Of a DNA stretch of 64,000 nt, positions 33,009 to 41,229 are shown in pieces. The stretch spans positions 5,124,001-5,188,000 of the forward strand of contig NZ_CP050177.1 in the NCBI RefSeq assembly GCF_011694815.1, in the 5' to 3' direction. The notes below the pieces were generated by a model that saw only the letters and a list, made by a program, of their open reading frames with translations, had not been told where the DNA came from and made no database searches. The stretch's first letter is position 1; each line of letters starts with the position of its first letter. This DNA is from Streptomyces liangshanensis. Its GTDB lineage: Bacteria > Actinomycetota > Actinomycetes > Streptomycetales > Streptomycetaceae. Position numbers and translations under genes: made by a program.

Positions 33009-35123
33009 TTGGACGTCGGAGAGGACTTCGGCCCGTGGCTCGCGCGGCAGTTGAAGCGTCTGGGCATGAGCCAGGCGGAGCTGGGTGAACGCGTCGGTCT
33101 GACGCGTGCGGCCGTCTCCGCCTGGATCACCGGACGAGCCGTGCCGCGTGAGGACACGATGCGCCTGATTGCGGATGCGATCGGAACCGACTCCGGAACC
33201 ATCCACACCCGCACCACGGACGCCGTGACCGGCAAGCCGGCCTCGTGGTACCACCGACCTGCCTACGCCGACGGCGGGAGAGAGTTCGGAAACGCCGCCG
33301 CCTTCGCCTTCGAGGCTGACGTCGAGGTGCTCGCGCGCGAGGCGACCCAGAACAGTCTGGACGAGCGACTCGACCGGAAGCGTCCGGTCCGCGTTCGTTA
33401 CACCCTGCACGAGTTGAGCGGTGAACATCTCGATCGCTTTCGCGAAGCGATCGGATGGGAGTCCCTACGCCCGCATTACGAAGCCGCGGCCGCCCAGGAA
33501 CAGAAGGTCGGCAGAATCATCGCGGAGGGCCTCCGCGACATGAACGAGCGGGACCGGCTGGTGCTGCTCAAGGTCGACGACTACAACGCGTCGGGTCTCA
33601 CGGGGGACGACTACGAGGACGGTCGGTTCGCCGCGGTCGTGCGACGTCAGCTCGACAGCCACAAGTCGGACGAGGGCGCGGGCGGTTCCTACGGTCTGGG
33701 CAAGGCCACCCTGTGGGCCACCAGTCGCCTGGGACTCGTACTCATCAACTCCACCCTCGCCGAGCCCCACGAGGGGCGCTCCGAGAAGCGGCTGATCGGA
33801 CGCCTCGATCTGCCGTGGCGGGTGGTGGGCGGAGAGGCGTGGGCGGGCCCCGCATGGTTCGGCGAGCCGGACACCGCCTCGGGCAGCGAGAACGTCGCCC
33901 GGTCCTGGTGGGCCGACGACGAGACGGTCGAGCGCCTCCACCTCACGCGCGAGAGCGGAGAACCGGGTACTTCCTTCCTCATCGTCGGGGCCCACGACGT
34001 GGCGAGCGGGTCGAACGACCCGACGGACGACGAGGGCGACGAGGACGAATCGGTCCAGGCGATGCACAAGAAACTGGTGGGCGCGCTCGCCGCCAACTTC
34101 TGGGCCGCCATGACGTCCGGCGCCACCGTCGCTCCGTTGCTCGAAGCCTCTGTACGTACGTTGCGCAACGGGAACGTGCTCGTGAAGGAACAGCGGGTCG
34201 AACCGCACCTCGCGCAGCCGTCGCGTACACGGGCCCTCAAGGCGTACTTCGACGGAGACACCGTCGATCGGCTGACCGAGGTCGGTCAGGTGGCCATGGC
34301 CAAGGTCATGTTGAAGGTCCCCGCCCTGCGCGGGCGGGGCAAGCCGGTCGAGCACGAGGCGGTGCTGCTGGTGACGGCGGCCGAGGACGCCGACGGCAGG
34401 CCCAACCACCTGGTCAGCATGCGAGGAAGTCGTATGAAGGTCAGATCCGTCCGGGTACCCGATCTTCCGCTGGGCACCAGCCCTTTCCAGGCCGTCCTGC
34501 TGGCCGGACACGCGGCCGGTCCCGACACGGTCGAGGCGGACCGGGCCGAGGCGTTCCTCAGGGCGTCGGAGCCGCCCGAGCACAACAAGTGGGCACAGAC
34601 GGAGGAGCTCCGGGCCAGCTACTCACCCACGGCGCACCGTCGGATCGCGGACTTCACCAGGGCGGCCAACAGCGCGGTCAGGGAGTTGGTGGGGCGTCGT
34701 AAGGAACAGACGCAGGAGGGTCCCAAGGCACTTCGTGACCTGTTGCGACTGGACGGAACGCCCGCTGCCGGTCCCAGAGCGGCCGGCGGCGGTTTCCCGA
34801 CGATTCTGGACATCGACGCCTTCGTGGACGACGAGGGCGCGTGGCAGATCGAGGCCGAGGTCAACCTCCCCGCTCGGCAGGATCCATGGGTCATGAGTCC
34901 GGTGGCCCGCTTCGAGGTGAGATCGGGCGGCAGGCCTTCGGTCGGCTGGTCGAAGGTCGTGGCCGTCGAGAACTGTCGTGTCGTCGACGGCGTCCTGCAC
35001 TTCGCGGCGGGCGCGCGGACAGCCACGTTCACCGCGACCACGGACGTGTCCTCCCACCCCGTGCGCGCGGCCCTCGCCGGCCTCGTGGTCGATCTTCAGA
35101 AGCCGAAGGGCGGAGCGGCATGA
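33009..35123 (+). CDS. HTH-GHKL ATPase of the defence island
   Basis: A 704-aa protein. Residues about 8-62 are an Xre-type helix-turn-helix (LKRLGMSQAELGERVGLTRAAVSAWITG). Residues about 100-260 are a GHKL ATPase: N-box EATQNSLDERL (Glu111, Asn115), DDYNASGL (190-197) and DEGAGGSYGLGKATLW (221-236). The remaining 440 residues, probably a transducer and clamp arm, match nothing I can name. It could be an ATP-driven dimeric clamp that also controls its own operon. TTG at 33009 is chosen because GAGGAG ends eight bases before it; GTG at 33000 would overlap that site. ATGA overlap with the next gene shows coupling. Confidence 0.85.
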   Translation: MDVGEDFGPWLARQLKRLGMSQAELGERVGLTRAAVSAWITGRAVPREDTMRLIADAIGTDSGTIHTRTTDAVTGKPASWYHRPAYADGGREFGNAAAFAFEADVEVLAREATQNSLDERLDRKRPVRVRYTLHELSGEHLDRFREAIGWESLRPHYEAAAAQEQKVGRIIAEGLRDMNERDRLVLLKVDDYNASGLTGDDYEDGRFAAVVRRQLDSHKSDEGAGGSYGLGKATLWATSRLGLVLINSTLAEPHEGRSEKRLIGRLDLPWRVVGGEAWAGPAWFGEPDTASGSENVARSWWADDETVERLHLTRESGEPGTSFLIVGAHDVASGSNDPTDDEGDEDESVQAMHKKLVGALAANFWAAMTSGATVAPLLEASVRTLRNGNVLVKEQRVEPHLAQPSRTRALKAYFDGDTVDRLTEVGQVAMAKVMLKVPALRGRGKPVEHEAVLLVTAAEDADGRPNHLVSMRGSRMKVRSVRVPDLPLGTSPFQAVLLAGHAAGPDTVEADRAEAFLRASEPPEHNKWAQTEELRASYSPTAHRRIADFTRAANSAVRELVGRRKEQTQEGPKALRDLLRLDGTPAAGPRAAGGGFPTILDIDAFVDDEGAWQIEAEVNLPARQDPWVMSPVARFEVRSGGRPSVGWSKVVAVENCRVVDGVLHFAAGARTATFTATTDVSSHPVRAALAGLVVDLQKPKGGAA

Positions 35124-36097
35124 GAGTACTTCCGTATCCGACACCGGCCGGGAAGGTCACGTTCAGGGTGACGGCGGTGAAGCAGGACCAACGCAGCCTG
35201 CACACGTCGGTCTTCTCCGGGGAGGAGCGTGTCGTGGCGCTCCACCAGGTGGAGCGGGACGACTGGAAGTCCTCCCGGATCGCCCTCACGGCCACCCTGC
35301 CGATGAAGGAGATCGAGGAGGGTCCGTGGTCCGACGTGGCCGTGGTCGCCGTGCTCACGGAGAAGGCGACCAACACCCGTACGACCGCCGTTCTTCGGAG
35401 ACAGGGCGAAGGTGGCGCCGAATGGGCGGGTCGGATCAGGCTGCGGAGGGCCGATCATCGAAGCCAGGCCGAACTGTCGGTGACCGTGGTGGCGACCGTC
35501 GACGGGGTGGCGGGGCGAGTCATCGGCACCTCCGAGGAGAAGTGGACGGTCGACCTCACCGCGCGGACCCCGGTACGACGGAGCGAGTTGCAGGTCGACG
35601 AGGTCGACTTCGCCGACGGTCCGCACGAGTGGCTCAGGGCCTTCAAGGACGCCCCTTGGTTGGTGGAGACCTCCGGGGACCTTCCGACGGTCCATGTGAA
35701 CACCGGCTTCGAAGGCATCTCCGAACTGCTCAACTCCGGCGGCGGTCCGTTGGAGCGAGGGATCAGGGACATGCTCGCCGCCCAGATCGCCACGGACGTA
35801 TGGACGGCGGTGTTCCATTCCGCGGTCAGCGATCTCGAACTGGACGCGGACGGCAACCCCGAGTGGCCGGGCGGCTGGCGAGACGCCGTACTGAACGGAA
35901 TGCTTTCCGACGTGCTGCCCGGCATGTCCGGAATCGATGCCCTGAACGAGATCCACGCACGCCGCGGCGAGTCGTCCGGCTGGAACGAACTCCAACCACG
36001 TATCAACTACGCGGCGGCCCGTCGGGCGAAGGTCGCCAGGAACCTCGGTACCGCGTTGCGTGTGCTCGACATGTCCCAGAGGGAGAACAAGGCGTGA
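35120..36097 (+). CDS. Unknown protein, second gene of the HTH-GHKL operon
   Basis: A 325-aa protein of no family I recognise. Residues about 1-170 alternate hydrophobic and charged residues in strand-like runs (KVTFRVTAVKQDQ, SRIALTATLPM, WSDVAVVAVLT, AELSVTVVATVDG), suggesting a beta-sandwich. Residues about 180-325 are helical with aromatic residues (PHEWLRAFKDAPWLVE, IATDVWTAVFHSAV, KVARNLGTALRVLDM). No catalytic motif, signal peptide or membrane helix is visible. The ATG overlaps the GHKL stop (ATGA), and its own stop overlaps the next start (GTGA), so it is probably made in fixed proportion with both neighbours and may be a complex subunit. Confidence 0.8.
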   Translation: MRVLPYPTPAGKVTFRVTAVKQDQRSLHTSVFSGEERVVALHQVERDDWKSSRIALTATLPMKEIEEGPWSDVAVVAVLTEKATNTRTTAVLRRQGEGGAEWAGRIRLRRADHRSQAELSVTVVATVDGVAGRVIGTSEEKWTVDLTARTPVRRSELQVDEVDFADGPHEWLRAFKDAPWLVETSGDLPTVHVNTGFEGISELLNSGGGPLERGIRDMLAAQIATDVWTAVFHSAVSDLELDADGNPEWPGGWRDAVLNGMLSDVLPGMSGIDALNEIHARRGESSGWNELQPRINYAAARRAKVARNLGTALRVLDMSQRENKA

Positions 36098-36978
36098 TCG
36101 ACAGACCGGATCCACTTCCCGACCGGATCGCCTCGCTCGCCGACCTCAACGCGGTCAAGTACATCGGTTCGGGGGTCAGGTCGGGCCGGGAGGAGCCGCC
36201 CTACATCGAGCTGGGCCGTTCCGTCACCGCCACGGCCGAGGACGACGTGAGAATGCGTGTCGAACCGGTACGCGACCTCGTCGACGACGTCATGCACCTC
36301 TACAGGGACGACACACGCACGAGGGCCGACGCGTGGCTGGCTCCGAGGTTGCACGCCGCTCTGCGGCTCACGCGCAGGGAAGCCGCCGACGAAGGGATCT
36401 GGAACCATCTCGCCGCGGCTGTCGCGCCCGACTACGTGTTGTGGAGGCACCTGCCGGCGACAGGGTCGGACGGCGGGCCCCCCATGGTCCCGTCCGGTCG
36501 CTTCCACGGGGCGCACCACACACAGGCGTTCTCCCGACTGTGGTGGGCGGCGGAACTGTTCAGGAACGGACCCGACTACGCGCCGGTGGTGGTGGCCTGC
36601 GGGATTCAGGACGTGCTCAACACGGTGCTGAGGCTCGACATCATCGATCACCGGCCCACCGCGCAGGCCGTGGTCGCCCTGGTGGAACAAGGCGTGGCCC
36701 GCACGGGTCGCGAGGTCAACGCCCTGGCCGTGGTCGCGAACGCGGCCGCGAGCACACTGTTCTACGACGTGCTCGCGGAGGACGAGGAGCGCGACGACGG
36801 AGCTCTGGACGAGTGGGTGGCGGGTGCGGCGTCGGCTCCCCCCGTGCCCAGGAGATCCCTACCGCGGGGACCAGAGGACGGGACGGTCCCCGAGAAGGCG
36901 GTGGCCGCTCTGGTCGAGCGCTTCGGCGAGCTGTTCCAGGACGCCGTCGTGCGGGGGCGTACGGCATCCCAGGACTGA
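36094..36978 (+). CDS. DUF6339-like protein, third gene of the HTH-GHKL operon
   Basis: A 294-aa helical cytosolic protein. The segment HTQAFSRLWWAAELFRNGPDY with the following IQDVLNTVLRLDI resembles the core of the DUF6339 family as I remember it; this assignment is tentative. The last 60 residues are acidic then Pro/Arg-rich, with a final helix. No nuclease or ATPase motif is seen. Start GTG at 36094 overlaps the previous stop. It converges on the methyltransferase gene across a 67-bp gap that holds a hairpin. Likely role: accessory or adaptor of the GHKL ATPase. Function unknown. Confidence 0.7.
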   Translation: MIDRPDPLPDRIASLADLNAVKYIGSGVRSGREEPPYIELGRSVTATAEDDVRMRVEPVRDLVDDVMHLYRDDTRTRADAWLAPRLHAALRLTRREAADEGIWNHLAAAVAPDYVLWRHLPATGSDGGPPMVPSGRFHGAHHTQAFSRLWWAAELFRNGPDYAPVVVACGIQDVLNTVLRLDIIDHRPTAQAVVALVEQGVARTGREVNALAVVANAAASTLFYDVLAEDEERDDGALDEWVAGAASAPPVPRRSLPRGPEDGTVPEKAVAALVERFGELFQDAVVRGRTASQD

Positions 36979-36986
36979 TCCGAACG

Positions 36987-37040
36987 GCTCGGGCCGCCGG
37001 GGAAGGGGCGGGCCCGATCCTCCCCCGGTGTCGCCCGAGC
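36987..37040. terminator. Bidirectional terminator between the DUF6339-like and methyltransferase genes
   Basis: GCTCGGGC (36987-36994) pairs with GCCCGAGC (37033-37040). Inside it CCGGGGA (36997-37003) pairs with TCCCCCGG (37021-37028), with one bulged base. A nested stem between convergent genes, suited to stop both. Confidence 0.55.
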
Positions 37041-37045
37041 GTGCG

Positions 37046-38017
37046 TCAGAGCCCGAGGGCGCGCGCGACAGCCGTTCCGAGCGCGCGCCCCACCGGGGGC
37101 GGCGAGGCATGGCCGATCTGCCGGTAGCGGGCGGTCTTCCCGCCCGCGAAGCGCCAGTCGTCGGGGAAGCCCTGGAGGACGGCGGCCTGTTCCACCGTGA
37201 TCTTCTTGAGCGTGGAGTCGGACGTGTCCGACTCCTGCACCCCGTCGGGATCCGGGACCTCGTCGCTCAGGGCTCCGCCGTTGATGCCCATCCGGGCCCA
37301 GGCCTTCTTCGTTCCGGTCGGCCCCAGGTCGGCTCCTCCGCGGTTGTCCGACCCGCCCACCAACGTCGGGGCGACACTGTCGGCCAGAGCCGACCATGCG
37401 TCGGCTCCTGTCCACCCACGCGCGGACATCGAGGTGTGCAGTGCCTCTCCCACGGTGACAGGGCCGTCGACGGTCGGTCGGGGCGGTCGGAAGGTCTCGA
37501 CCCCACCGTCCTTGACGGCGACCAGCACACCCTGTTTGCGGTCCTGCGGAACCCCGAAGTCGGCGGCGTTCACGACGAACCAGTGGAACTCGTAACCCAG
37601 GTGGATCAGTTCCTTCCGGGCGAAGTCCCTCACCTCGGCGAACTCGGGCCCGTCCACCAGGTCCGGGACGTTCTCGACGAGGAGTGCGCGTGGCTGCACC
37701 GCGTGCACCAGGAGAATCGTTGCCTCCAGGAGCCGTTGTTCGGTGGTGCTTCCCGGCCGGCCGCGGGTCGCCGCGGATCTCACGCGGGGCAGCCCGGCGG
37801 AGAGCAGATCCACGTCGTAGGTCTCCTGGTGCTCCACAGGGTCGAAATCGAGGAGATCCGTTTCCAGGACCTGCCACGACGGCCTGTTCGTACGCAAGGT
37901 CCTGCACGCCACAGGCTTGTGGTCGAGAACCAGAACGGGATCGAATCCGGCCTGTTCGAGCCCAAGGGCCAGGCCACCCGCGCCCGAGCACACATCCACG
38001 GACCGTAGACGTCTCAT
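37046..38017 (-). CDS. C5-cytosine methyltransferase homologue lacking the catalytic cysteine
   Basis: A 323-aa protein with the full C5-methyltransferase frame. Motif I SVDVCSGAGGLALGLEQAG binds SAM. Motif VI ENV (115-117), motif VIII PQDRKQG and motif IX TVEQAAVLQGFP are recognisable. Motif IV, normally PCQ, reads AGLPRVRSA: Pro77 is kept but Arg78 replaces the nucleophilic Cys and the following Gln and Phe are also gone. Motif VIII lacks its last Arg (QDRKQ, not QxRxR). Motif X has GHASPP where GNAVPP is usual. It can probably bind SAM and perhaps DNA but not methylate cytosine. ATGA overlap with vsr. More likely a sensor or specificity subunit than an enzyme. Confidence 0.88.
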   Translation of the reverse strand: MRRLRSVDVCSGAGGLALGLEQAGFDPVLVLDHKPVACRTLRTNRPSWQVLETDLLDFDPVEHQETYDVDLLSAGLPRVRSAATRGRPGSTTEQRLLEATILLVHAVQPRALLVENVPDLVDGPEFAEVRDFARKELIHLGYEFHWFVVNAADFGVPQDRKQGVLVAVKDGGVETFRPPRPTVDGPVTVGEALHTSMSARGWTGADAWSALADSVAPTLVGGSDNRGGADLGPTGTKKAWARMGINGGALSDEVPDPDGVQESDTSDSTLKKITVEQAAVLQGFPDDWRFAGGKTARYRQIGHASPPPVGRALGTAVARALGL

Positions 38018-38469
38018 CGGTCTTCCCCCTCGCGTCGTCGTGCGTCGTCGGGACCGCTCCTGCTGATGGTGGCCGCGACCCGGGCGGCGACCGCCTCAGG
38101 TGCTTCGTGCTCCCAGAACCGTAGGACGGTCCAGCCGAGAGCCGTCATGTGCTCCGTGGTCTCGAGATCGCGAGCCATGTTCCGGTCGAGCTTCTCCCGC
38201 CACCACTCCGCGTTCGACTTCGGCTGCGTCGCGTGTTCCGGGCAGCCGTGCCAGAAGCAGCCGTCCAGGAAAACGGCGACCTTGGCCCTGGAGAAGGTGA
38301 TGTCCACGGTCCGCCGTGGCATGTCGGGCACCCGGACGTTGAGTCGGTAACGGTAGCCCGAGGCGTGCAGCAGCTTCCTGACGGCCACCTCGGGCTTCGT
38401 GTCCCTTCGCGCCTGGCGACTCATCCGCGACGAGACGGCGGGCGACGACGGCTTCGCTTGGGTGTTCAT
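38014..38469 (-). CDS. vsr: Vsr family DNA nicking endonuclease
   Basis: A 151-aa protein with the very-short-patch-repair nuclease fold. SRQARRDTKPEVAVRKLLHASGYRYRLN opens the domain. Catalytic Asp56 lies in TVDITF. FLDGCFWHGCPEHA (67-80) carries the zinc and active-site Cys/His set, and AEWWREKLDRNMARD and WTVLRFWEHE complete it. Family members nick DNA at T:G mismatches beside a Dcm methylase, and related forms act as restriction effectors. Start ATG 38469 follows AGGAGAC; the longer in-frame start has no ribosome site. Its stop overlaps the methyltransferase start, so Vsr is made first. With its partner apparently inactive, repair of methylation damage is an unlikely role. Confidence 0.93.
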   Translation of the reverse strand: MNTQAKPSSPAVSSRMSRQARRDTKPEVAVRKLLHASGYRYRLNVRVPDMPRRTVDITFSRAKVAVFLDGCFWHGCPEHATQPKSNAEWWREKLDRNMARDLETTEHMTALGWTVLRFWEHEAPEAVAARVAATISRSGPDDARRREGEDR

Positions 38470-38550
38470 GTCTCCTGCACGCCTCGGTCCGAGGCGGTTC
38501 ACAGTTGTCGGTGGCCGAGTTCTGCCCGAGTGATCGTTCTGTCCGGGCGA

Positions 38551-39558
38551 TCAGGAAGGCAGTGGGGCGCCGTGGCAATCCTTGTAGGGGGTGCCTGAGT
38601 TGCACCAGCAGGGGGCGGTTTTGGTGGGGGGCCAGGGGGTGGCTCGGCCTCGGGCTGCGAGGGTGGTGGCGTATTGGGGGAGGAGGTCGGGGTCCTCGGG
38701 GGAGGCGGCTTCCGAGGCTGCGAAGGCTTCGTACGAGGGGACCGTGCCGGTGACGATGCCCAGGTTCGGGGTGCCGGTCGCGGCCAGGTCGCGCAGGGAG
38801 GACTCCAGGGCCGCCAGGTGGGCTTCCTCGGTGGGGTACTCCGTGGTGAGCGCCGGGTAGGCCGCGAGGAGTTCGCGCAGTTCCGGGGTCGGCCAGTGGA
38901 GGACCGCCACCGGGAACGGGCGGGAGAGGGCCGTACGGTACGAGCCCAACTCGGCGCGCAGGCGGGTGATCTCGGCCTGGAGTTCGGCCGGGTTGTCCGA
39001 GCCCAGGGACCAGAGGCGCTTCGGGTCGTGCAGTTCGTCCAGGGGGACGGTCGCGCGGTGGAGGCTGTCGGCGAGGGTGTCCCAGGCGTCGTGTTCCAGG
39101 GCGAGCAGGCGGCGTACGCGGTGGCGTCCGGTCAGCAGGGACTGGGTGCGGTACGGGACGTCCTCGCCAGGGGTGAGGAGCAGGTCGAGGGCCGCGGTGA
39201 AGGAGTCGAGGGCCGCTTCGAGTTCGTCGTGGGCCTCCAGGGTCTCCGCCACGATCTCCCACGGGGCCGGGTCCAGCGGGGCCGCGGCGCGCAGGCCGTC
39301 GATGATCGCGCGGGCCTCGGCCTCGTGGCCGTACTCCCACAGGTTGGCCGCCTTGAGGGCCTTCACCAGGTGGGGGCGGTCGGGGGAGGCGGCGAGGAGG
39401 GTGTCGTAGAGCCCGGTGGCGCGGTCGCGGGCGCCGGCCAGTTCCAGGTGGGCGGCGGCCTGGAGGAGCAGCGGTTCGTGGTCCTCCGGGTACTGGGCCG
39501 CCGTGCGGAGCAGGCGCTCGGCTTCCGTGGTGTGGTCAGCAGGCATGTCGGGGCGCAT
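38551..39558 (-). CDS. SEC-C motif protein with TPR-like helices
   Basis: A 335-aa cytosolic protein. Residues about 5-130 are TPR-like helical hairpins (AERLLRTAAQYPEDHEPLLLQAA, HLELAGARDRATGLYDTLLAASP). The C-terminus (CWCNSGTPYKDCHG, about residues 318-331) is the SEC-C zinc motif known from the SecA tail, where it binds SecB or ribosome-linked partners. Proteins of this layout are common and conserved in Streptomyces; their role is unproven. The ATG at 39558 is chosen; ATG at 39546 is an alternative, and the much longer upstream frame is antisense to the MFS gene. It marks the return to ordinary chromosome beyond the island. Confidence 0.85.
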   Translation of the reverse strand: MRPDMPADHTTEAERLLRTAAQYPEDHEPLLLQAAAHLELAGARDRATGLYDTLLAASPDRPHLVKALKAANLWEYGHEAEARAIIDGLRAAAPLDPAPWEIVAETLEAHDELEAALDSFTAALDLLLTPGEDVPYRTQSLLTGRHRVRRLLALEHDAWDTLADSLHRATVPLDELHDPKRLWSLGSDNPAELQAEITRLRAELGSYRTALSRPFPVAVLHWPTPELRELLAAYPALTTEYPTEEAHLAALESSLRDLAATGTPNLGIVTGTVPSYEAFAASEAASPEDPDLLPQYATTLAARGRATPWPPTKTAPCWCNSGTPYKDCHGAPLPS

Positions 39559-39650
39559 GGTCCACACCGTACTGCCGTGGGTCCGTCCCGACCCAGGGTG
39601 GTGGAGAGGTGGGGGGACCGGGGTGACCCGGGGGAGTGGGGAGTGCGGCT

Positions 39651-41114
39651 TTACGGGTGCGGGGTGCGGTCCTTCAGTACGAGGACCAGCGCCGCCGCCA
39701 CGAGGGACAGCGCCGTCGCCACCAGGATCGCCGCGTTCGCGCCCGCCTCGCGGGTGCCGCCCGACGTCGCCACCGCGATCATCAGGGCCACGCCCGCCGC
39801 CGAACCGATGTAGCGGGCCGTGTTGTTGGCCCCCGACCCCATCGCCGCGCGTTCCGGCGGGACGGACTCGACCGACAGGCGGGGCAGGGCCGCGTTCAGC
39901 AGGCCGCTGCCCACCCCCGCGACGAACAGCCCCGGCAGCAGGCCCACCAGCGACCCGGCGTCCAGCGCCACCATGATCCCCGGCGCCCCCACCGCGTGCA
40001 GGACGAACCCGAACGCCAGTTGGTGGCGCGCCGCCACCCGGCCGCTCAGCCGCCGCGCCTGGAGCGCCACCACGAAGGCGGTGCCCGCCCACAGCACGAA
40101 CAGCCAGGCCGCGCCCAGCGCCGACAGCTTGATCGTCACCTGGAGCAGCGAGGGCAGGTAGCTCATCATCCCGATCACCCCGAGCCCCGTGAACAGCCCG
40201 CCCACCGTCGCCGCCTGGAAGAGCGGGCGCCGCAGCAGGCCCAGGTCGATGAGCGGGGCAGCCGTACGCCGCTCCACCACCGCGAACACCGCGGTCAGCA
40301 CGACGGCCGCCGCCAGCAGGAGCAGCACCGGCGCGCGCAGCCAGCCGTCCCGCCCCAGGGTGAGCGCGCTCAGGAGCGCCACGAGGGCCAACGCGAGGGT
40401 CAGCGCCCCCGCCAGGTCGGGGCGGGTGCGGTGCGGGGCGCGTGACTCGGTGAGTACGCGGGTGGCGTAGGCGCCCGTGCCGAGCGCGGCCGCGCCGAGG
40501 ATCACGTACGGCAGGCGCCAGCTGGTGCTGTTCAGGGCGCCGGCCAGGAGCGGGCCGAGGGCGATCCCGCCGCTGACGAACGCGCCCCACACCCCCGTCG
40601 CCCTGATCCGCGCGTGCCCGGCCGGGAAGGCGTGGACCAGCAGGCCGAGGCTGCTCGCGATGACGGCCGCGCTCGCCGCGCCCTGCGCGACCCGGGCCAG
40701 GGTGAAGAAGAGGCTGTCGCCCGCCAGCGCGCCGAGGGCCGTGCTGACGCCCAGCGCGAAGGTGCCGATGAGGAAGATCCGGCGCCGGCCGTAGTCGTCG
40801 GCGAGGCTGCCCGCGACGAGGAGCAGGGCGGCGAGACCGAGCGGGGTGCCGTTGAGCAGCCACGCCTGGGCGGAGAGCGGGGTGCCGAACTGCGCGGTCA
40901 GGGTGGGGAGGCTGAGCATCGGGGTCGTGTAGTTCATCAACGCGACCATCGTGACGAGGCTGGTGACCGCGAGGGTGGCGGTGGGGAGCCGCGCGGGGGC
41001 GGGGGAGGGGGAGGCGGAGTGGGTGGGGAGGGAAGCGGAGGTGGCGTCGGCAGCCCCTGGTACGGGTTCCTGTGCGGCCTGCTCGCCGGTGTCCGTCTTC
41101 GATGATGCGGCCAT
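39651..41114 (-). CDS. MFS drug/solute exporter (DHA-like)
   Basis: A 487-aa major facilitator with about 14 predicted transmembrane helices after a 45-residue cytosolic tail. Motif A-like segment LADDYGRRRIFLIG lies between helices 2 and 3. ARVAQGAASAAVIASSLGLL and the motif C-like GAFVSGGIALGPLLAG are typical of drug:H+ antiporters of the DHA family. It is divergent from an HxlR-family regulator, and the shared region has a perfect 21-bp palindrome, so expression is probably regulator-controlled and inducible by the exported compound or related stress. Substrate cannot be told. Confidence 0.92.
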   Translation of the reverse strand: MAASSKTDTGEQAAQEPVPGAADATSASLPTHSASPSPAPARLPTATLAVTSLVTMVALMNYTTPMLSLPTLTAQFGTPLSAQAWLLNGTPLGLAALLLVAGSLADDYGRRRIFLIGTFALGVSTALGALAGDSLFFTLARVAQGAASAAVIASSLGLLVHAFPAGHARIRATGVWGAFVSGGIALGPLLAGALNSTSWRLPYVILGAAALGTGAYATRVLTESRAPHRTRPDLAGALTLALALVALLSALTLGRDGWLRAPVLLLLAAAVVLTAVFAVVERRTAAPLIDLGLLRRPLFQAATVGGLFTGLGVIGMMSYLPSLLQVTIKLSALGAAWLFVLWAGTAFVVALQARRLSGRVAARHQLAFGFVLHAVGAPGIMVALDAGSLVGLLPGLFVAGVGSGLLNAALPRLSVESVPPERAAMGSGANNTARYIGSAAGVALMIAVATSGGTREAGANAAILVATALSLVAAALVLVLKDRTPHP

Positions 41115-41208
41115 GACGTCTGTCGTCCCCTGCGGTCCGTTGCTGCGTTCCCGTTCGGGCGGTTCCCGGCCCCGGCCTTTCCCTGCCGGGGCCAGGACCG
41201 GGGCCGAG

Positions 41209-41229
41209 TGGGTTCGTTCAACGAACCCA
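41209..41229. promoter_or_regulatory. Perfect palindrome, probable HxlR operator
   Basis: TGGGTTCGTT-C-AACGAACCCA at 41209-41229 is a perfect 10-bp palindrome in the MFS/HxlR divergent region. A degenerate second copy (GGTCTCTTCAATGAACC, 41258-41274) lies 47 bp further on. Two spaced sites fit co-operative binding by a winged-helix dimer and autoregulation. Confidence 0.65.

Noticed and set aside
32513..33054. Two short plus-strand frames upstream of the HTH-GHKL gene
   Set aside because: No ribosome site, no recognisable sequence and they lie in an A+T-rich control region.
20295..38469. Classifying the island simply as DISARM
   Set aside because: DrmC is absent, the methylase has no catalytic Cys, and two GHKL ATPases plus Vsr are not DISARM parts. 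Only the DrmA/DrmB pair fits.
37046..38469. Calling the vsr-methyltransferase pair an ordinary Dcm-Vsr repair system
   Set aside because: Motif IV lacks the catalytic Cys, so cytosine methylation, the reason for Vsr repair, is not expected.
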